The notes: generated by a model not told the origin, from the letters alone. Positions 8,816 to 18,485 are shown, counted from the first letter of the stretch. The stretch: DNA of 64,000 bases from UBA5336 sp039818165 (GCA_039818165.1 JBCBUL010000002.1:1-64000), one strand, 5' to 3'. Numbers and translations are program-made.

Positions 8816-11026
8816 ATGCGCGCTTCATTTCTACTCGCTGGCGCTTGCGCCGCAGCTTTGCTCACAGGATGCACAATGCTGAACACGCCCACAGGCTCAG
8901 ACCCCACGGCCACTGCTACCGCCGAAACGGCTTCGCTCCCGGCTGGTCCGGCAGCCAAACGTGTCCCCAAGACTATCGAGCAGGTTGGGCGCACGCGGGT
9001 CGATCCATACAACTGGCTCAAGGATGAGAATTGGCAGGAGGTCATGTCAGACCCGTCTGTCTTGCGCCAAGACATTCGCGAATACCTCGAAGCCGAAAAC
9101 GCCTACACGAAGACACACCTTGAAGAGCCCACCACCGCGTTGCGCGAGGAGCTATTCGCGGAGATGCGCGGGCGTATCAAGGAAGACGATAGCTCCCTTC
9201 CAAACGTGGATGGGCCATACGCTTATCTTTCACGGTACCGCGAGGGGGGCGAGTATCCGATCTTCGCCCGCAAATCCGCCGACGATATCTACAACACTGA
9301 TGCACCAGACAAGATTCTCCTGGATGGTGACGCCCTGGGCAAGGACCAGCCCTATTTCAGCTTCGGCGACGTCTCCCACTCGCCCAACCACCGCTACATT
9401 GCCTACAGCACGGACACTCAGGGCAGCGAGTATTACGATATCGAAGTGCTCGACACGACGACGGGTGAGTTGCTGTCAGACAAGATTGAACGCACCTATG
9501 GTCCGGTGGTTTGGGCAGCAGACTCTGCTCGCTTTTTCTGGGTAGAGCGCGACGAAAGCGGGCGCCCAGCCGCGATCCACATGCACACGCTCGGCGAAGA
9601 AGGGTCTAAGGAGATCTATCGCGAAACCGACCCGGGTTTCTTTATCGGCGTCAGCGAAAGCCAGTCTGGTGAGTACATCTTCATCAATGCGAATGACCAC
9701 ACCACGTCGGAATGGCGCTTTTTTTCCTCATATGACGCTGACCCGACCCCACGCGTGATTGCGCCGCGCGAAACCGGCGTTGAGTACTCCCCGGAGCACT
9801 GGAACGACCAGTTCATTATCTCCACCAATCTGGATGGCGCGGTCGACTTTAAACTGATGACCGCCCCGATCGCGGCGCCCGGTCGCTCAAGCTGGACAGA
9901 CCTGGTGCCACACCGCCCCGGCACACTGATCCTGGGGATGGAGGCCCTCAAGAACCACTTGATCCGCCTCGAGCGAGAGAACGGGCTCCCCCGTATCGTT
10001 GTGCGCGAAAACGCTACCGGCGAGGAGCATGAAATCTCCTTCGATGAAGCGGCCTACGATCTCGGTATGTCGACTGGCTACGAATTCGACACGACCATGA
10101 TCCGGTTCGACTATGCGAGCCCATCCACACCGGATCAGGTTTATGACTATGATTTGGCCACCAAGGAACGCACCCTGCGCAAGACGCGGGAAGTCCCCTC
10201 AGGCCACGATGCTGCGGACTATGTTGTCAACCGGGTCATGGCGCCCGCACATGATGGCGAGACGGTGCCCGTCACCCTGCTGCGCCACAAGGACACCCCC
10301 GTCGACGGCACGGCGCCGCTCCTGCTCTACGGGTACGGCTCCTATGGAGTGACCATTCCGGCCAGCTTCCGAACCTCACGCCTCAGCCTTGTGGACCGGG
10401 GCTTCATCTATGCCATCGTGCACCCACGCGGCTCCATGGCGAAGGGTTACCAGTGGTACCTCGACGGGAAGCTTGAGAAGAAAGAGAACACCTTCAAGGA
10501 CTATGTGTCCGCGGGGCGTCATCTGGTCTCTGAAGGCTATGGCTATGAGGGCGGAGTGGTCGGCCTCGGTGGCTCGGCCGGCGGCCTGCTCATGGGCGCC
10601 GCTGCCAATATGGACCCGGAGCTGTTCGCAGGAATCATAGCGGCTGTCCCCTTCGTGGATGTGATCAACACCATGTCCGACGAGACCCTGCCGCTGACGC
10701 CGCCGGAATGGCCCGAATGGGGCAACCCGATCACCTCGGCGGAAGACTATGACACCATCCTGGCCTACAGCCCCTATGATCAGGTTGGAGACCAGCCCTA
10801 TCCGCAAATGCTGATCACCGGCGGTCTGTCTGATCCACGAGTCACCTACTGGGAGCCGGCAAAATGGGCCGCCAAGCTGCGCCATGAGGCCCCTGAGGCT
10901 GGGCCATACTTCTTGCGCATCAATATGGAAGCCGGCCATGGCGGCGCTTCAGGCCGATTTGAAGGCCTGAAGGAAACCGCCATCGAATACGCCTTCGCCC
11001 TGCGCGCGGTGGGCCTGACGGACTAG
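8816..11026 (+). CDS. Lipoprotein prolyl oligopeptidase, oligopeptidase B type (S9A)
   Basis: A 736-residue serine peptidase with an N-terminal beta-propeller (about 80-470) and a C-terminal alpha/beta-hydrolase domain. Catalytic residues: Ser587 in GGSAGG, the Asp in GLSDPRVTYW and the His in EAGHGG. The YGYGSYG and HPRGSMAKGY segments are typical of oligopeptidase B, which cuts short peptides after basic residues. The first 19 residues form a lipoprotein signal with lipobox LLTGC, so unlike cytoplasmic PtrB this one should be membrane-anchored, probably periplasmic. Followed by a hairpin at the convergent crotonase gene. Confidence 0.88.
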   Translation: MRASFLLAGACAAALLTGCTMLNTPTGSDPTATATAETASLPAGPAAKRVPKTIEQVGRTRVDPYNWLKDENWQEVMSDPSVLRQDIREYLEAENAYTKTHLEEPTTALREELFAEMRGRIKEDDSSLPNVDGPYAYLSRYREGGEYPIFARKSADDIYNTDAPDKILLDGDALGKDQPYFSFGDVSHSPNHRYIAYSTDTQGSEYYDIEVLDTTTGELLSDKIERTYGPVVWAADSARFFWVERDESGRPAAIHMHTLGEEGSKEIYRETDPGFFIGVSESQSGEYIFINANDHTTSEWRFFSSYDADPTPRVIAPRETGVEYSPEHWNDQFIISTNLDGAVDFKLMTAPIAAPGRSSWTDLVPHRPGTLILGMEALKNHLIRLERENGLPRIVVRENATGEEHEISFDEAAYDLGMSTGYEFDTTMIRFDYASPSTPDQVYDYDLATKERTLRKTREVPSGHDAADYVVNRVMAPAHDGETVPVTLLRHKDTPVDGTAPLLLYGYGSYGVTIPASFRTSRLSLVDRGFIYAIVHPRGSMAKGYQWYLDGKLEKKENTFKDYVSAGRHLVSEGYGYEGGVVGLGGSAGGLLMGAAANMDPELFAGIIAAVPFVDVINTMSDETLPLTPPEWPEWGNPITSAEDYDTILAYSPYDQVGDQPYPQMLITGGLSDPRVTYWEPAKWAAKLRHEAPEAGPYFLRINMEAGHGGASGRFEGLKETAIEYAFALRAVGLTD

Positions 11027-11042
11027 GTCAAAGATGACTGGC

Positions 11043-11069
11043 TGAAGCGAGCGTCAAACGCTCGCTTCA
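11043..11069. terminator. Strong hairpin between convergent genes
   Basis: GAAGCGAGCGT (11044-11054) pairs fully with ACGCTCGCTTC (11058-11068) around a 3-base loop, with a further T-A pair outside. It lies right after the oligopeptidase gene and overlaps the last codons of the opposite crotonase gene, so it may end transcription from both sides. No T-run follows on either strand, so it is not a textbook intrinsic terminator. Confidence 0.5.
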
Positions 11070-11722
11070 ATCGCCGCAAGTGTATCGCGGCGCAACAGGC
11101 GTTTGTTGCCCGCATAGGCGCTTGGTGGAAGCTGGGCGAGGCCTTTGGCAACGCCCATGGCCGTCTCCATAAGCGCTTCAGCTGGGACCACCTTGTCTAC
11201 ATAACCCATGTCCACGGCGTCTTCCGGACTAAACAGCCGCGCAATCACAGCGGCCTCGGTTAGCCGCTCCGGCCGCACACGCGCCAGCAGCAACTGGAGT
11301 GCAAATTCAGGCAGGACCATGCTGATGGCGGTCTCATTTGCGCCGATCTTGAAATCACCTGCCGTGGCGATGCGATAGTCACAGCACTGGGTTATGAAGC
11401 ACCCCATGGCGATGGCATGGCCGCTCACCGCAGCCACAAGCGGCTTTTTGAGACCGTAGAGCCGTAGCGCCAGCTTGCCGCCGTCATTCACGAGATCGCG
11501 CGCCGCCTCCGCGCCCTGGGACTGGAAGTATTTCAGGTCGAAACCGGCTGAGAATTTTCCCGGCAGTCCTGTCAGAACAATCGCTTTCGCTACACTGGAC
11601 GCTTCGGCCTCGTCAAACGCCGCGTGCAGCGCCGCCAACATGGGTGGATTGATGGCGTTAGCCTTGCCGTCATTCATGGTGATGACGGCAATCTTGCCCT
11701 GGATTTCGACAGTCGCTGACAT
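11054..11722 (-). CDS. Crotonase/enoyl-CoA hydratase family protein
   Basis: A 222-residue crotonase-fold protein. The first oxyanion segment is GKFSAGFDL and the second is GHAIAMGCF. The protein is shorter than standard hydratases, lacking most of the C-terminal helical region. The start at 11722 (MSATVEIQGK) is preferred because GGGAGGA precedes it at the right distance; the open frame continues upstream to 11773 without a better signal. It lies 43 bases downstream of the EVE gene on the same strand, so the two may be co-transcribed. CoA substrate unknown. Confidence 0.82.
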   Translation of the reverse strand: MSATVEIQGKIAVITMNDGKANAINPPMLAALHAAFDEAEASSVAKAIVLTGLPGKFSAGFDLKYFQSQGAEAARDLVNDGGKLALRLYGLKKPLVAAVSGHAIAMGCFITQCCDYRIATAGDFKIGANETAISMVLPEFALQLLLARVRPERLTEAAVIARLFSPEDAVDMGYVDKVVPAEALMETAMGVAKGLAQLPPSAYAGNKRLLRRDTLAAIEASV

Positions 11723-11765
11723 AGAGTCCTCCCTTTGGCGCGGATAAGCCTCCGTTGGCGTTGGG

Positions 11766-12206
11766 TTAGTCAAGCGGCTTCAGGGACTTCCCGTCGAGCC
11801 CGCCCATGCGACAAACTTCCATCCATTCATCTTCCAGCACGGGCTGCACGGAAAGACGCATCGAGGTGACAAGGCTCATCTCTGCGAGCTTTTCATTCGC
11901 CTTCACGGCCTTAAGCGTTACCGGCGCGGGCACATCGGCAAGAGCGCGAATGTGGACACAATCCCAACGTTCGTCATCGGTCGTGCTGTCCGGTGCACTC
12001 TCGGCGCTCACTTCCACCACGCCGACCACTTCGAGCCCTTCATTGGAGTGGTAGAAGAAGCCGCGATCCCCGATTTTCATCTCACGCATATTGTTGCGGG
12101 CCTGATAGTTGCGGATGCCGTCCCATTCCTCGCCCGCATCGCCCTTGGCTTTCTGCTGTTCCCAGCTCCACTTGAAAGGTTCGGACTTGAACAGCCAGTA
12201 GCGCAT
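11766..12206 (-). CDS. EVE domain-containing protein
   Basis: A 146-residue single-domain protein that begins MRYWLFKSEPFKWSW, the characteristic opening of EVE/thymocyte nuclear protein 1-like proteins. The segment WDGIRNYQARNNMREM and GFFYHSNEG are conserved in the family. EVE is a PUA-like fold; members are thought to bind modified bases in DNA or RNA, but the bacterial role is not settled. No fused restriction or kinase domain is present here. It is followed by the crotonase gene and is divergent from rluE. Confidence 0.9.
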   Translation of the reverse strand: MRYWLFKSEPFKWSWEQQKAKGDAGEEWDGIRNYQARNNMREMKIGDRGFFYHSNEGLEVVGVVEVSAESAPDSTTDDERWDCVHIRALADVPAPVTLKAVKANEKLAEMSLVTSMRLSVQPVLEDEWMEVCRMGGLDGKSLKPLD

Positions 12207-12287
12207 GCGGAGTTCTCCAGAATCATCGGTGTTGGCGGCAAGCTAACCCCTCGCCGCGCCGCTTCAAGCCATGCTAGGCGCGGGGGC

Positions 12288-12842
12288 ATGACGACGATCC
12301 TCTTCAACAAGCCCTATGGCGTACTCAGCCAGTTCACCGACAACGGAAATGCCGACAGTCCACGTGCGACGCTTTCCGACCATTTAAACGTACCAAGTGT
12401 ATATCCTGCCGGCCGGTTGGACCGCGACAGTGAAGGTTTACTCGTGCTCACCGATGATGGCGGCCTGCAGGCCCGAGTCTCCAGCCCGAAATTCAAAAAG
12501 CCAAAGACTTACTTCGTTCAGGTCGAAGGTATCCCGTCGCCGGACGCGATTGAGGAACTGGCCAAGGGCGTCACGTTGAAGGACGGCCCTACACGCCCCT
12601 GCAGTGTTGACGCTGTTGCTATGCCGGACTGGCTCTGGCCACGCACACCGCCCATACGAGTGCGGAAATCCGTGCCCGATAGCTGGATAAAACTCACGCT
12701 CACCGAAGGCCGCAATCGCCAGGTGCGCCGTATGACAGCTGCCATCGGTCACCCGACCCTTCGCCTGATCCGCTGGTCAGTCGCAGAATGGACGCTGGAC
12801 GGCCTGGCACCCGGTGCGCACAGAATATTAACCAAGCGCTAA
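12288..12842 (+). CDS. rluE: 23S rRNA pseudouridine synthase, RluE-like (RsuA family)
   Basis: A 184-residue pseudouridine synthase. The catalytic motif PAGRLDRDSEGLLVLTDDG (about 40-58) holds the essential Asp, and LTEGRNRQVRRM near the C-terminus is the second RsuA-family motif. There is no N-terminal S4 domain, which fits RluE (target U2457 of 23S rRNA in E. coli) rather than RsuA or RluB. The start at 12288 gives MTTILFNKPYG, the normal RluE opening; a long upstream in-frame extension is rejected because it overlaps the opposite EVE gene. Target position inferred from family. Confidence 0.85.
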   Translation: MTTILFNKPYGVLSQFTDNGNADSPRATLSDHLNVPSVYPAGRLDRDSEGLLVLTDDGGLQARVSSPKFKKPKTYFVQVEGIPSPDAIEELAKGVTLKDGPTRPCSVDAVAMPDWLWPRTPPIRVRKSVPDSWIKLTLTEGRNRQVRRMTAAIGHPTLRLIRWSVAEWTLDGLAPGAHRILTKR

Positions 12843-12879
12843 CCAACCCAAACGAAACCCTAACAACATCCGAGCAGAA

Positions 12880-12902
12880 GGCTCCGGGAGGGATTCGAAC
12901 CC
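12880..12902 (-). other. tRNA 3'-end-like sequence (T-arm) overlapping a ribosome site
   Basis: On the minus strand this reads like the T-loop and acceptor 3' half of a tRNA: GGGTTCGAATCCC followed by TCCCGGAGCC. No matching 5' half is found next to it (the adjacent sequence is the start of the EEP gene) and there is no CCA. It could be a relic of a tRNA or an attachment site, or a chance match in a ribosome binding region (GGGAGGGA on the plus strand). Confidence 0.3.
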
Positions 12903-14297
12903 ATGGTTTTTTACCGTGACCTGCGCAACCGGCGCCTGTTTAGCGAAGCGGAATCCGATTGGGTCTCCCGGCGTTTGCTGGACCTGCGTGCCCAATTGCG
13001 CGAGCCCCTGCCCACCGGTGTGCCCCGGCGCACACGCGAAGCCTCTATCATCATCGGTACGTGGAACCTGCGCGACTTTGACAACAACAAGTACCGCCAC
13101 GGGCCACGGCGCCGGGAAAGCCTGCTCTACATTGCGGAGGTCATCTCTGCCTTCGATGTGTGCGCCCTTCAGGAGGTCAATGAAGATCTGGAGCCCCTGC
13201 GCCAGGTGGTGCGCCTGCTGGGGCCGGATTGGGACTTCATCGCAACCGATGTCACCGTGGGCGCCAGCGGCAACCGCGAGCGCATGGCGTTTGTTTACGA
13301 CACATCGAAGGTCGATTTCCGCAATATTGCCGGTGAAATCGTTCTACCGAAGCATGCCTTGTTGCCGGACGAGCAGCAATTTGCCCGAACGCCCTTTCTG
13401 GTGTCCTTCCAGGCCGGCTGGTTCAAGTTCAGCCTATGCACAGTGCATATCTATTTCGGCTCCAACTCAAAAAACTCGGATGGATACCGCCGCCGTGTGA
13501 ACGAGATCGAATACATCGCCGAGGAAATGGCCAAGCGTGCCGACCGCGAAGATGAGAACTACATTCTGCTCGGCGATTTCAACATCAAGAACACGATGGA
13601 TGAGACGATGACCGCGCTCACCAAGGCGGGGTTTCTGCTCCCGCCCGAATTGTTCCCGTCCAACATTCTCGGCACGAAGTACTACGACCAGATTGCCTTT
13701 CGGACCCGCAAGGATGAGGTGACATTCCTGTCTGCTGGAGCCTTCAATTTCACCGACAGCCTCTTCAAGCGAGAGCACTACGACCACTACGCTCCGATTC
13801 TTCCTGCACGCCATCGCGACCTGAAGCATGACGGCACGCCGATGGATACAGGTAAGGACAAGGACTACTACCACAAGCGATGGATGACCTGGCAGATGTC
13901 AGACCACATCCCGCTCTGGGTGGAACTTGCGATCGACTTTTCGGACGAACACCTGCTCGCCAATGTGTGCGAGGGGTGTGAGGATGAGCCCGCGCAACGC
14001 GAACAAATGGGCGGGGAAGAAGATCTAAGCCTCTACCATGGCGAAGCGCCGCGCCTGCCGGACGATACGGCCAAAGCCGAGGTAGACACGAAAGCTGAAG
14101 ACGAAAAACCGAAGCGTCGCCGTAAGCGCCGTAAACCGAAAGTGGCTGAGAAAGAAAAGGTCGGCACGGCCAGGCCGAACCCGAAACTCACTTTGCGTGA
14201 GGCCTGGCACATCTTCTGGTTCGTCGCGACTGGAAAGGCTGACCGTGTGAGGAAACTGCGAAAAGCGCGCGAACGAGGCGCCAAGGGCGAGAAATAG
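12903..14297 (+). CDS. Endonuclease/exonuclease/phosphatase (EEP) family protein with basic tail
   Basis: A 464-residue protein. Residues about 50-355 carry the EEP fold seen in exonuclease III and DNase I-like enzymes: IIGTWNLRDFDNNKY with the metal-site Asn, ALQEVNEDL with the Glu, LLGDFNIK (Asp, Asn) and MSDHIPLWVEL (Asp-His). All metal and catalytic residues look intact. After the domain comes an acidic linker and a strongly basic stretch (KPKRRRKRRK about 400-409) and a final amphipathic Arg/Lys-rich helix, which may bind nucleic acid or membranes. No signal peptide. Substrate could be nucleic acid or a phosphoester; not decidable here. The start has GGGAGGGA upstream. Confidence 0.82.
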   Translation: MVFYRDLRNRRLFSEAESDWVSRRLLDLRAQLREPLPTGVPRRTREASIIIGTWNLRDFDNNKYRHGPRRRESLLYIAEVISAFDVCALQEVNEDLEPLRQVVRLLGPDWDFIATDVTVGASGNRERMAFVYDTSKVDFRNIAGEIVLPKHALLPDEQQFARTPFLVSFQAGWFKFSLCTVHIYFGSNSKNSDGYRRRVNEIEYIAEEMAKRADREDENYILLGDFNIKNTMDETMTALTKAGFLLPPELFPSNILGTKYYDQIAFRTRKDEVTFLSAGAFNFTDSLFKREHYDHYAPILPARHRDLKHDGTPMDTGKDKDYYHKRWMTWQMSDHIPLWVELAIDFSDEHLLANVCEGCEDEPAQREQMGGEEDLSLYHGEAPRLPDDTAKAEVDTKAEDEKPKRRRKRRKPKVAEKEKVGTARPNPKLTLREAWHIFWFVATGKADRVRKLRKARERGAKGEK

Positions 14298-14301
14298 AGA
14301 C

Positions 14302-16989
14302 CTACGCAGCGTTTTGTTTCGCCTGTTCAGGCTCCATGGCCTTGAGCGTTTCCAGCAGGGCCTGACCGGCCTGCTCCAAGGCTGCGCGCACCTTCTCTGG
14401 GCCAGCATCGAGCCCAGCAAGGGTCTCCACCGCACCACATCGATTGGCAAACCGGGCTGCACCTGCGCTCAACGCCATCGACTTCAGGGCGTGTGCGAGC
14501 TTGGAGACGTTCTGGCCAGATGCCTTTGCCTGATGCTGCGACTGCAGATCCATAAAGGCCGATGGCGCCTTTTCACGGAACAAGGTCCAGATCTTGGCTT
14601 GGAGATCCTGCCCGCTTCCAGATTTCAAAAATTCGAACTGGGCCAGTGTCTCCGCATCAAACAGCGCGACTGGATCAGCCGGAGACGCCGCCCGGTCCTC
14701 AGAAACCGGTTCTGCCGTATGATGGCCCGCAAGCACATCGGCGAGGCGGTCAATCGTGAATGGCTTCGTCATGTAGCCATCGCTTCCGGCGGCTTTCCAG
14801 GTGTCCTGATCTGCGCCGACCACCTTCGCCGTAAGCGCCACGATCGGCGTCCGCCCGCGCCCTGAGGCGGCTTCGTCTGCGCGGATCTGCCGGGTGGCTT
14901 CAAACCCGTCCATGACAGGCATCGAACCATCCATGAGGATCAGACCATAGGCGCCATCGGCCGCCATCCGGACGGCTTCCTGGCCATCCTCTGCAAAATC
15001 GACATCAACACTAAGACTGCCCAAAGCTTCGCGCAGCACTTCCCGGTTCACGGCATTGTCGTCAGCCGCGAGCACGCGCAATCCAGCAAAGCTGCGCTGC
15101 TGAACCGTCACGCCGCCGTCTTCAAGTGCCGACTCTCCGCGGAAGGCCCCTGTCTCGGCCCGCTCAAGCAGCGCGCGGACATCGGCGCGCGTGAATGGGT
15201 TGGGTAAGAGGTCTTGCGCCTTACCTTCGCGAATAAGGCTGTCGCTGCGCACATTTCCAATGTCACACAGCAAGACTACCGGCACGCTGCAGGCCTCAGG
15301 CAGATTGTCTGACGTGACCAGGCAAAACGCACCACCCGATTTCACCGGGCGTGCGCCCATCGAGGCAAGCGTGCGCGCCGTTGCCTTCAGGAAACGCCGA
15401 TCTTCCAACGCGAAGGATACATCGATCCGGTCAGACCGGCGGCCTATGGCGGGCTTTGCCACTTCGACGGGGATTTCGAGCCGGAAGACGCTGCCCTGCC
15501 CCTCCTGACTTGTAACGGAGATTTCGCCATCCATCGCCGTGGCCAGCCGTCGGCAAACGGCCAGGCCCAGCCCGGTACCGCCAAACCGGCGCGTTGTGGT
15601 CTGATCGGCCTGGGAAAACGCCTCGAAAACATGGGCCAGCTTATCCTCGGCGATGCCGATGCCTGTGTCTTCGACCTCAAAGACCAATCTCATGGCGCCA
15701 TCGCCGTCTAAGCCAATGGCGTCGACGCGCACATCCACGCCGCCCGCCTCGGTGAACTTCAAGGCGTTGTTCACGAGATTGCTCAGGATCTGGTTCAGGC
15801 GCGTGGGATCAGCAATGATCTCAGTCGGCACGCGCGGCGACACATGGGTGGTGAGCGAGAGTGACGTCTCCCGGGCTTTTTCCCAGTAAAGGCTGGCAAG
15901 ATCACACACCAGGCCGTCAGGCGACACGGCAACGGACTCAAGGTCCAGCTTGCCGGACTCAATCTTCGACAGGTCGAGAATGTCATTGATGATGGTCAGC
16001 AGGCCCTTGCCCGACCGGCTGATGATGTCGGCATAGCGCCGGTGCCGGGTCGACAGGTTCGCCCCGGACAGCATTTCAGCCATCACCATGATGCCATTCA
16101 TAGGCGTGCGGATTTCGTGGCTCATCGTCGCCAGGAAGTCGGATTTTGCCGCGTTCGCCGCTTCGGCCTCATCACGGGCCACGCGCAGGTCGCGGGTGCG
16201 CTCGTCTACGGTGTCTTCCAGCGTCTCCACGTGGTGCGCAATGCGTGCATCGCGCTCGCGGATCGAGGAGACCATAGCATTGTAGGTCTGTGCGAGCACA
16301 CCGGTCTCATCGCGTCCGACGCGGCCCAGGTCGAAGTCGTCCGACTCCCCGGCTTCGAACGCCGCCATGTGTTCCGTCAGGTATCTCAGCGGGCGCGTCA
16401 GCCGGGTGATCATCCATTGGGCCACCGCCATGGCCGCCAGCACCGCCAACAGGGCCGAAAGCGCCGTCATCGTCAGGTTGGAGATGACCGCGGCGCGCAG
16501 GTCCGAGATATCCTGTGTCATCGCCAATTGGCCAACAACCACTCCGGACTCCACGATCGGCACTTCCGTGCGCAACGTCTTGGCAGACCACATTTCAGAC
16601 AGGCTCATCGCGGAGGGGTCGCCATCGCGCCCAATCAAAAGTGTACCGCTGCCCATGTCCGCGAGCCGCGTGCCATCGCTCGCCCTGACATCGGACTGAA
16701 CGAGCCCGGGAATGCTTGAAATGCCACGCAAAACCTCGGACGTGGCCCGGCGGTCGCCTGCCGCCACGGGGTCAGACAGCGCCGCCGCATAGGCGCTTCC
16801 CATCCCTGCGAGAAGTTCACGGCGAGTGTCTACGTCGCGCTCAAAGGTACGCACACCTGAAAAAACGGCCGTGGCCATCACGGCGCACAGCACGACCAAC
16901 GCAACCATAAGAGACAAGCGGACACGAATGGAGTGCCAGCCCATGGCGCGGGGGAGCGTTGAAGTGTCGGGCGCAGGCGCTTTTGTCAT
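14302..16989 (-). CDS. Hybrid sensor histidine kinase with two receiver-like domains and Hpt
   Basis: An 895-residue ArcB/BarA-like phosphorelay protein. Order: TM1 (about 25-45), a periplasmic loop, TM2 (168-192), HAMP, coiled coil, HisKA with His291 in MSHEIRTPMNG, HATPase with NLVNNALKFT, DTGIGI and GGTGLGLAV, then a degenerate receiver-like domain (about 535-640, no phospho-Asp cluster), a genuine receiver (LAADDNAVNRE ... LILMDGSMP ... TKPF) and a C-terminal Hpt with the acceptor His in LAHALKSM. I set the start at 16989 (MTKAPAPD); the frame is open to 17202 but this would run into the divergent TadG-like gene. Signal and output regulator are not apparent. Not co-directional with any neighbour. 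Confidence 0.87.
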   Translation of the reverse strand: MTKAPAPDTSTLPRAMGWHSIRVRLSLMVALVVLCAVMATAVFSGVRTFERDVDTRRELLAGMGSAYAAALSDPVAAGDRRATSEVLRGISSIPGLVQSDVRASDGTRLADMGSGTLLIGRDGDPSAMSLSEMWSAKTLRTEVPIVESGVVVGQLAMTQDISDLRAAVISNLTMTALSALLAVLAAMAVAQWMITRLTRPLRYLTEHMAAFEAGESDDFDLGRVGRDETGVLAQTYNAMVSSIRERDARIAHHVETLEDTVDERTRDLRVARDEAEAANAAKSDFLATMSHEIRTPMNGIMVMAEMLSGANLSTRHRRYADIISRSGKGLLTIINDILDLSKIESGKLDLESVAVSPDGLVCDLASLYWEKARETSLSLTTHVSPRVPTEIIADPTRLNQILSNLVNNALKFTEAGGVDVRVDAIGLDGDGAMRLVFEVEDTGIGIAEDKLAHVFEAFSQADQTTTRRFGGTGLGLAVCRRLATAMDGEISVTSQEGQGSVFRLEIPVEVAKPAIGRRSDRIDVSFALEDRRFLKATARTLASMGARPVKSGGAFCLVTSDNLPEACSVPVVLLCDIGNVRSDSLIREGKAQDLLPNPFTRADVRALLERAETGAFRGESALEDGGVTVQQRSFAGLRVLAADDNAVNREVLREALGSLSVDVDFAEDGQEAVRMAADGAYGLILMDGSMPVMDGFEATRQIRADEAASGRGRTPIVALTAKVVGADQDTWKAAGSDGYMTKPFTIDRLADVLAGHHTAEPVSEDRAASPADPVALFDAETLAQFEFLKSGSGQDLQAKIWTLFREKAPSAFMDLQSQHQAKASGQNVSKLAHALKSMALSAGAARFANRCGAVETLAGLDAGPEKVRAALEQAGQALLETLKAMEPEQAKQNAA

Positions 16990-17125
16990 GCTTGCCCATA
17001 CCGCAGCCGCCCTGACATGCCTGAAATCCAATATGTTCAATTTTTGGAATTTTTGCGTCAACCTTTTGAGACTTTGCAACTCCCAACGGTGTATCGCGAC
17101 ACTTAAATAAGTATGGGCGGCTCTC

Positions 17126-18424
17126 TTGCGAAAGCAATTCTTCAAAGACAGATGCGGAAACATTGTCGTTCCGGCGGCCATCGCCTTGCTTGGCACAGCC
17201 ACGCTGGTCGGCGGCCTGATGGACTACATGACCGTGTCCAACCAGCAGGTCGAATTGCAGAAGCTCGCAGATGCCGCAGCGCTTAATGCCGTGCGTGAGT
17301 TTGCCCTGACAACAGACAATCCGGATCGCGTGGAATTTGTCGCCTCCGCATATGTGGCTTCGGTGGGCGCTGACCCAAGCATCTCCTCCTCGCCGGAGGC
17401 CGACGCTGAGAATCGCCGGATGAGAATCACTCTGACCGCCCCGGTCAATGCTCGCTTTCCTGGGCCTTTCACCAATATGGGCACTGTGACGGTCACAGCC
17501 GAGGCGGAACTGCTCGGAAACCAGGGCAATGTCTGCATGATCGGCCTCGATCAATCGGCCAACAAAACCCTTGTTCTCGACAAACGCTCCCGGATCACGG
17601 CGGACGAGTGCTCAATCTTCTCAAATTCCACCCACAGCGCCGGGACGAAAATCCACGTCCAGTCTTCGGTTAAGGCAGATATAATCTGCATTGCTGGCGG
17701 CTTGAGCGGGAACGCCAATCAGGTCGACGGTGAAGTCGTCACAGACTGCCAGCCGCTGCCGGATCCGCTTTCGGGCCGTCCAAAGCCTTTCGACAATTCC
17801 GGGAGAAGTAGCGTTGGTCTCATCGCCGGCAGGTTCATGACGGAAACCGAGCGGGAAGCGAATGGCTGCGATCACTTCGCTACCACTGTACGCTCCGGAG
17901 AAGACGTAATCCTCAATCCCGGTGTCTACTGCGGTGGTATCGCTGTCACGGGTGGCAAGGCGACCCTCAACCCAGGCGTTTACATCATCAAGGACGGCCC
18001 ACTGACGGTATTCAATGGGGGTGAGCTGACCGGGCAATATGCGGGCTTCTTCCTGACCGGCACACTCTCCACAATCGCTTTTACCGGCAATTCAACGATA
18101 AGCCTTACCGCTCCCAAAGATGGGGTGATGACCGGAATGCTGTTTTATGAAGACCCAAGTGCTCCAGTCAGCACCTACCACACGATTTCCAGCGATGACG
18201 CCCGACGGATGGTCGGCACAATCTACCTGCCCAAGAGTAAATTGCGCATTGCGGGAGATGAACCCATCGCGGATCAATCGGAGTATACGATTGTGGTCGC
18301 GCGCCAGTTCGAACTTGACGAAGGCCCGAACCTCGTCCTGAAAACCGATTACGCCCTCAGCGACATTCCCGTGCCTGAAGGGGTCGGTCCTCTCAAGGGA
18401 ATGGATGCACGGATCGTGAATTAA
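17126..18424 (+). CDS. TadG-like pilus assembly protein (no vWA domain)
   Basis: A 432-residue protein with the TadE/TadG N-terminus: a short basic start, one hydrophobic helix (about 12-34) and the LQKLADAAALNAVREFA segment that follows in Flp pilus assembly proteins. Beyond that a Gly/Thr/Asn-rich beta-type region with KATLNPGVYIIKDGP-like turns; no vWA metal site. The only in-frame start with no stop behind it is TTG at 17126; an in-frame stop lies at 17108-17110, so the gene uses a rare start if this is right. Its role in pilus or surface protein biogenesis is inferred from the N-terminus; no other tad genes are in the window. The REC-EAL gene follows 62 bases later. Confidence 0.7.
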   Translation: MRKQFFKDRCGNIVVPAAIALLGTATLVGGLMDYMTVSNQQVELQKLADAAALNAVREFALTTDNPDRVEFVASAYVASVGADPSISSSPEADAENRRMRITLTAPVNARFPGPFTNMGTVTVTAEAELLGNQGNVCMIGLDQSANKTLVLDKRSRITADECSIFSNSTHSAGTKIHVQSSVKADIICIAGGLSGNANQVDGEVVTDCQPLPDPLSGRPKPFDNSGRSSVGLIAGRFMTETEREANGCDHFATTVRSGEDVILNPGVYCGGIAVTGGKATLNPGVYIIKDGPLTVFNGGELTGQYAGFFLTGTLSTIAFTGNSTISLTAPKDGVMTGMLFYEDPSAPVSTYHTISSDDARRMVGTIYLPKSKLRIAGDEPIADQSEYTIVVARQFELDEGPNLVLKTDYALSDIPVPEGVGPLKGMDARIVN

Positions 18425-18485
18425 CGCGCGATCTGTGAAATTTGTTCGGCGCGGTTAAACCCAAGAAAAACCCGTATCGAGTAGA

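Noticed and set aside
12828..12902. Complete tRNA gene in the gap before the EEP gene
   Set aside because: Only the T-arm/acceptor-like 3' part is present; no D-arm or anticodon arm can be built.
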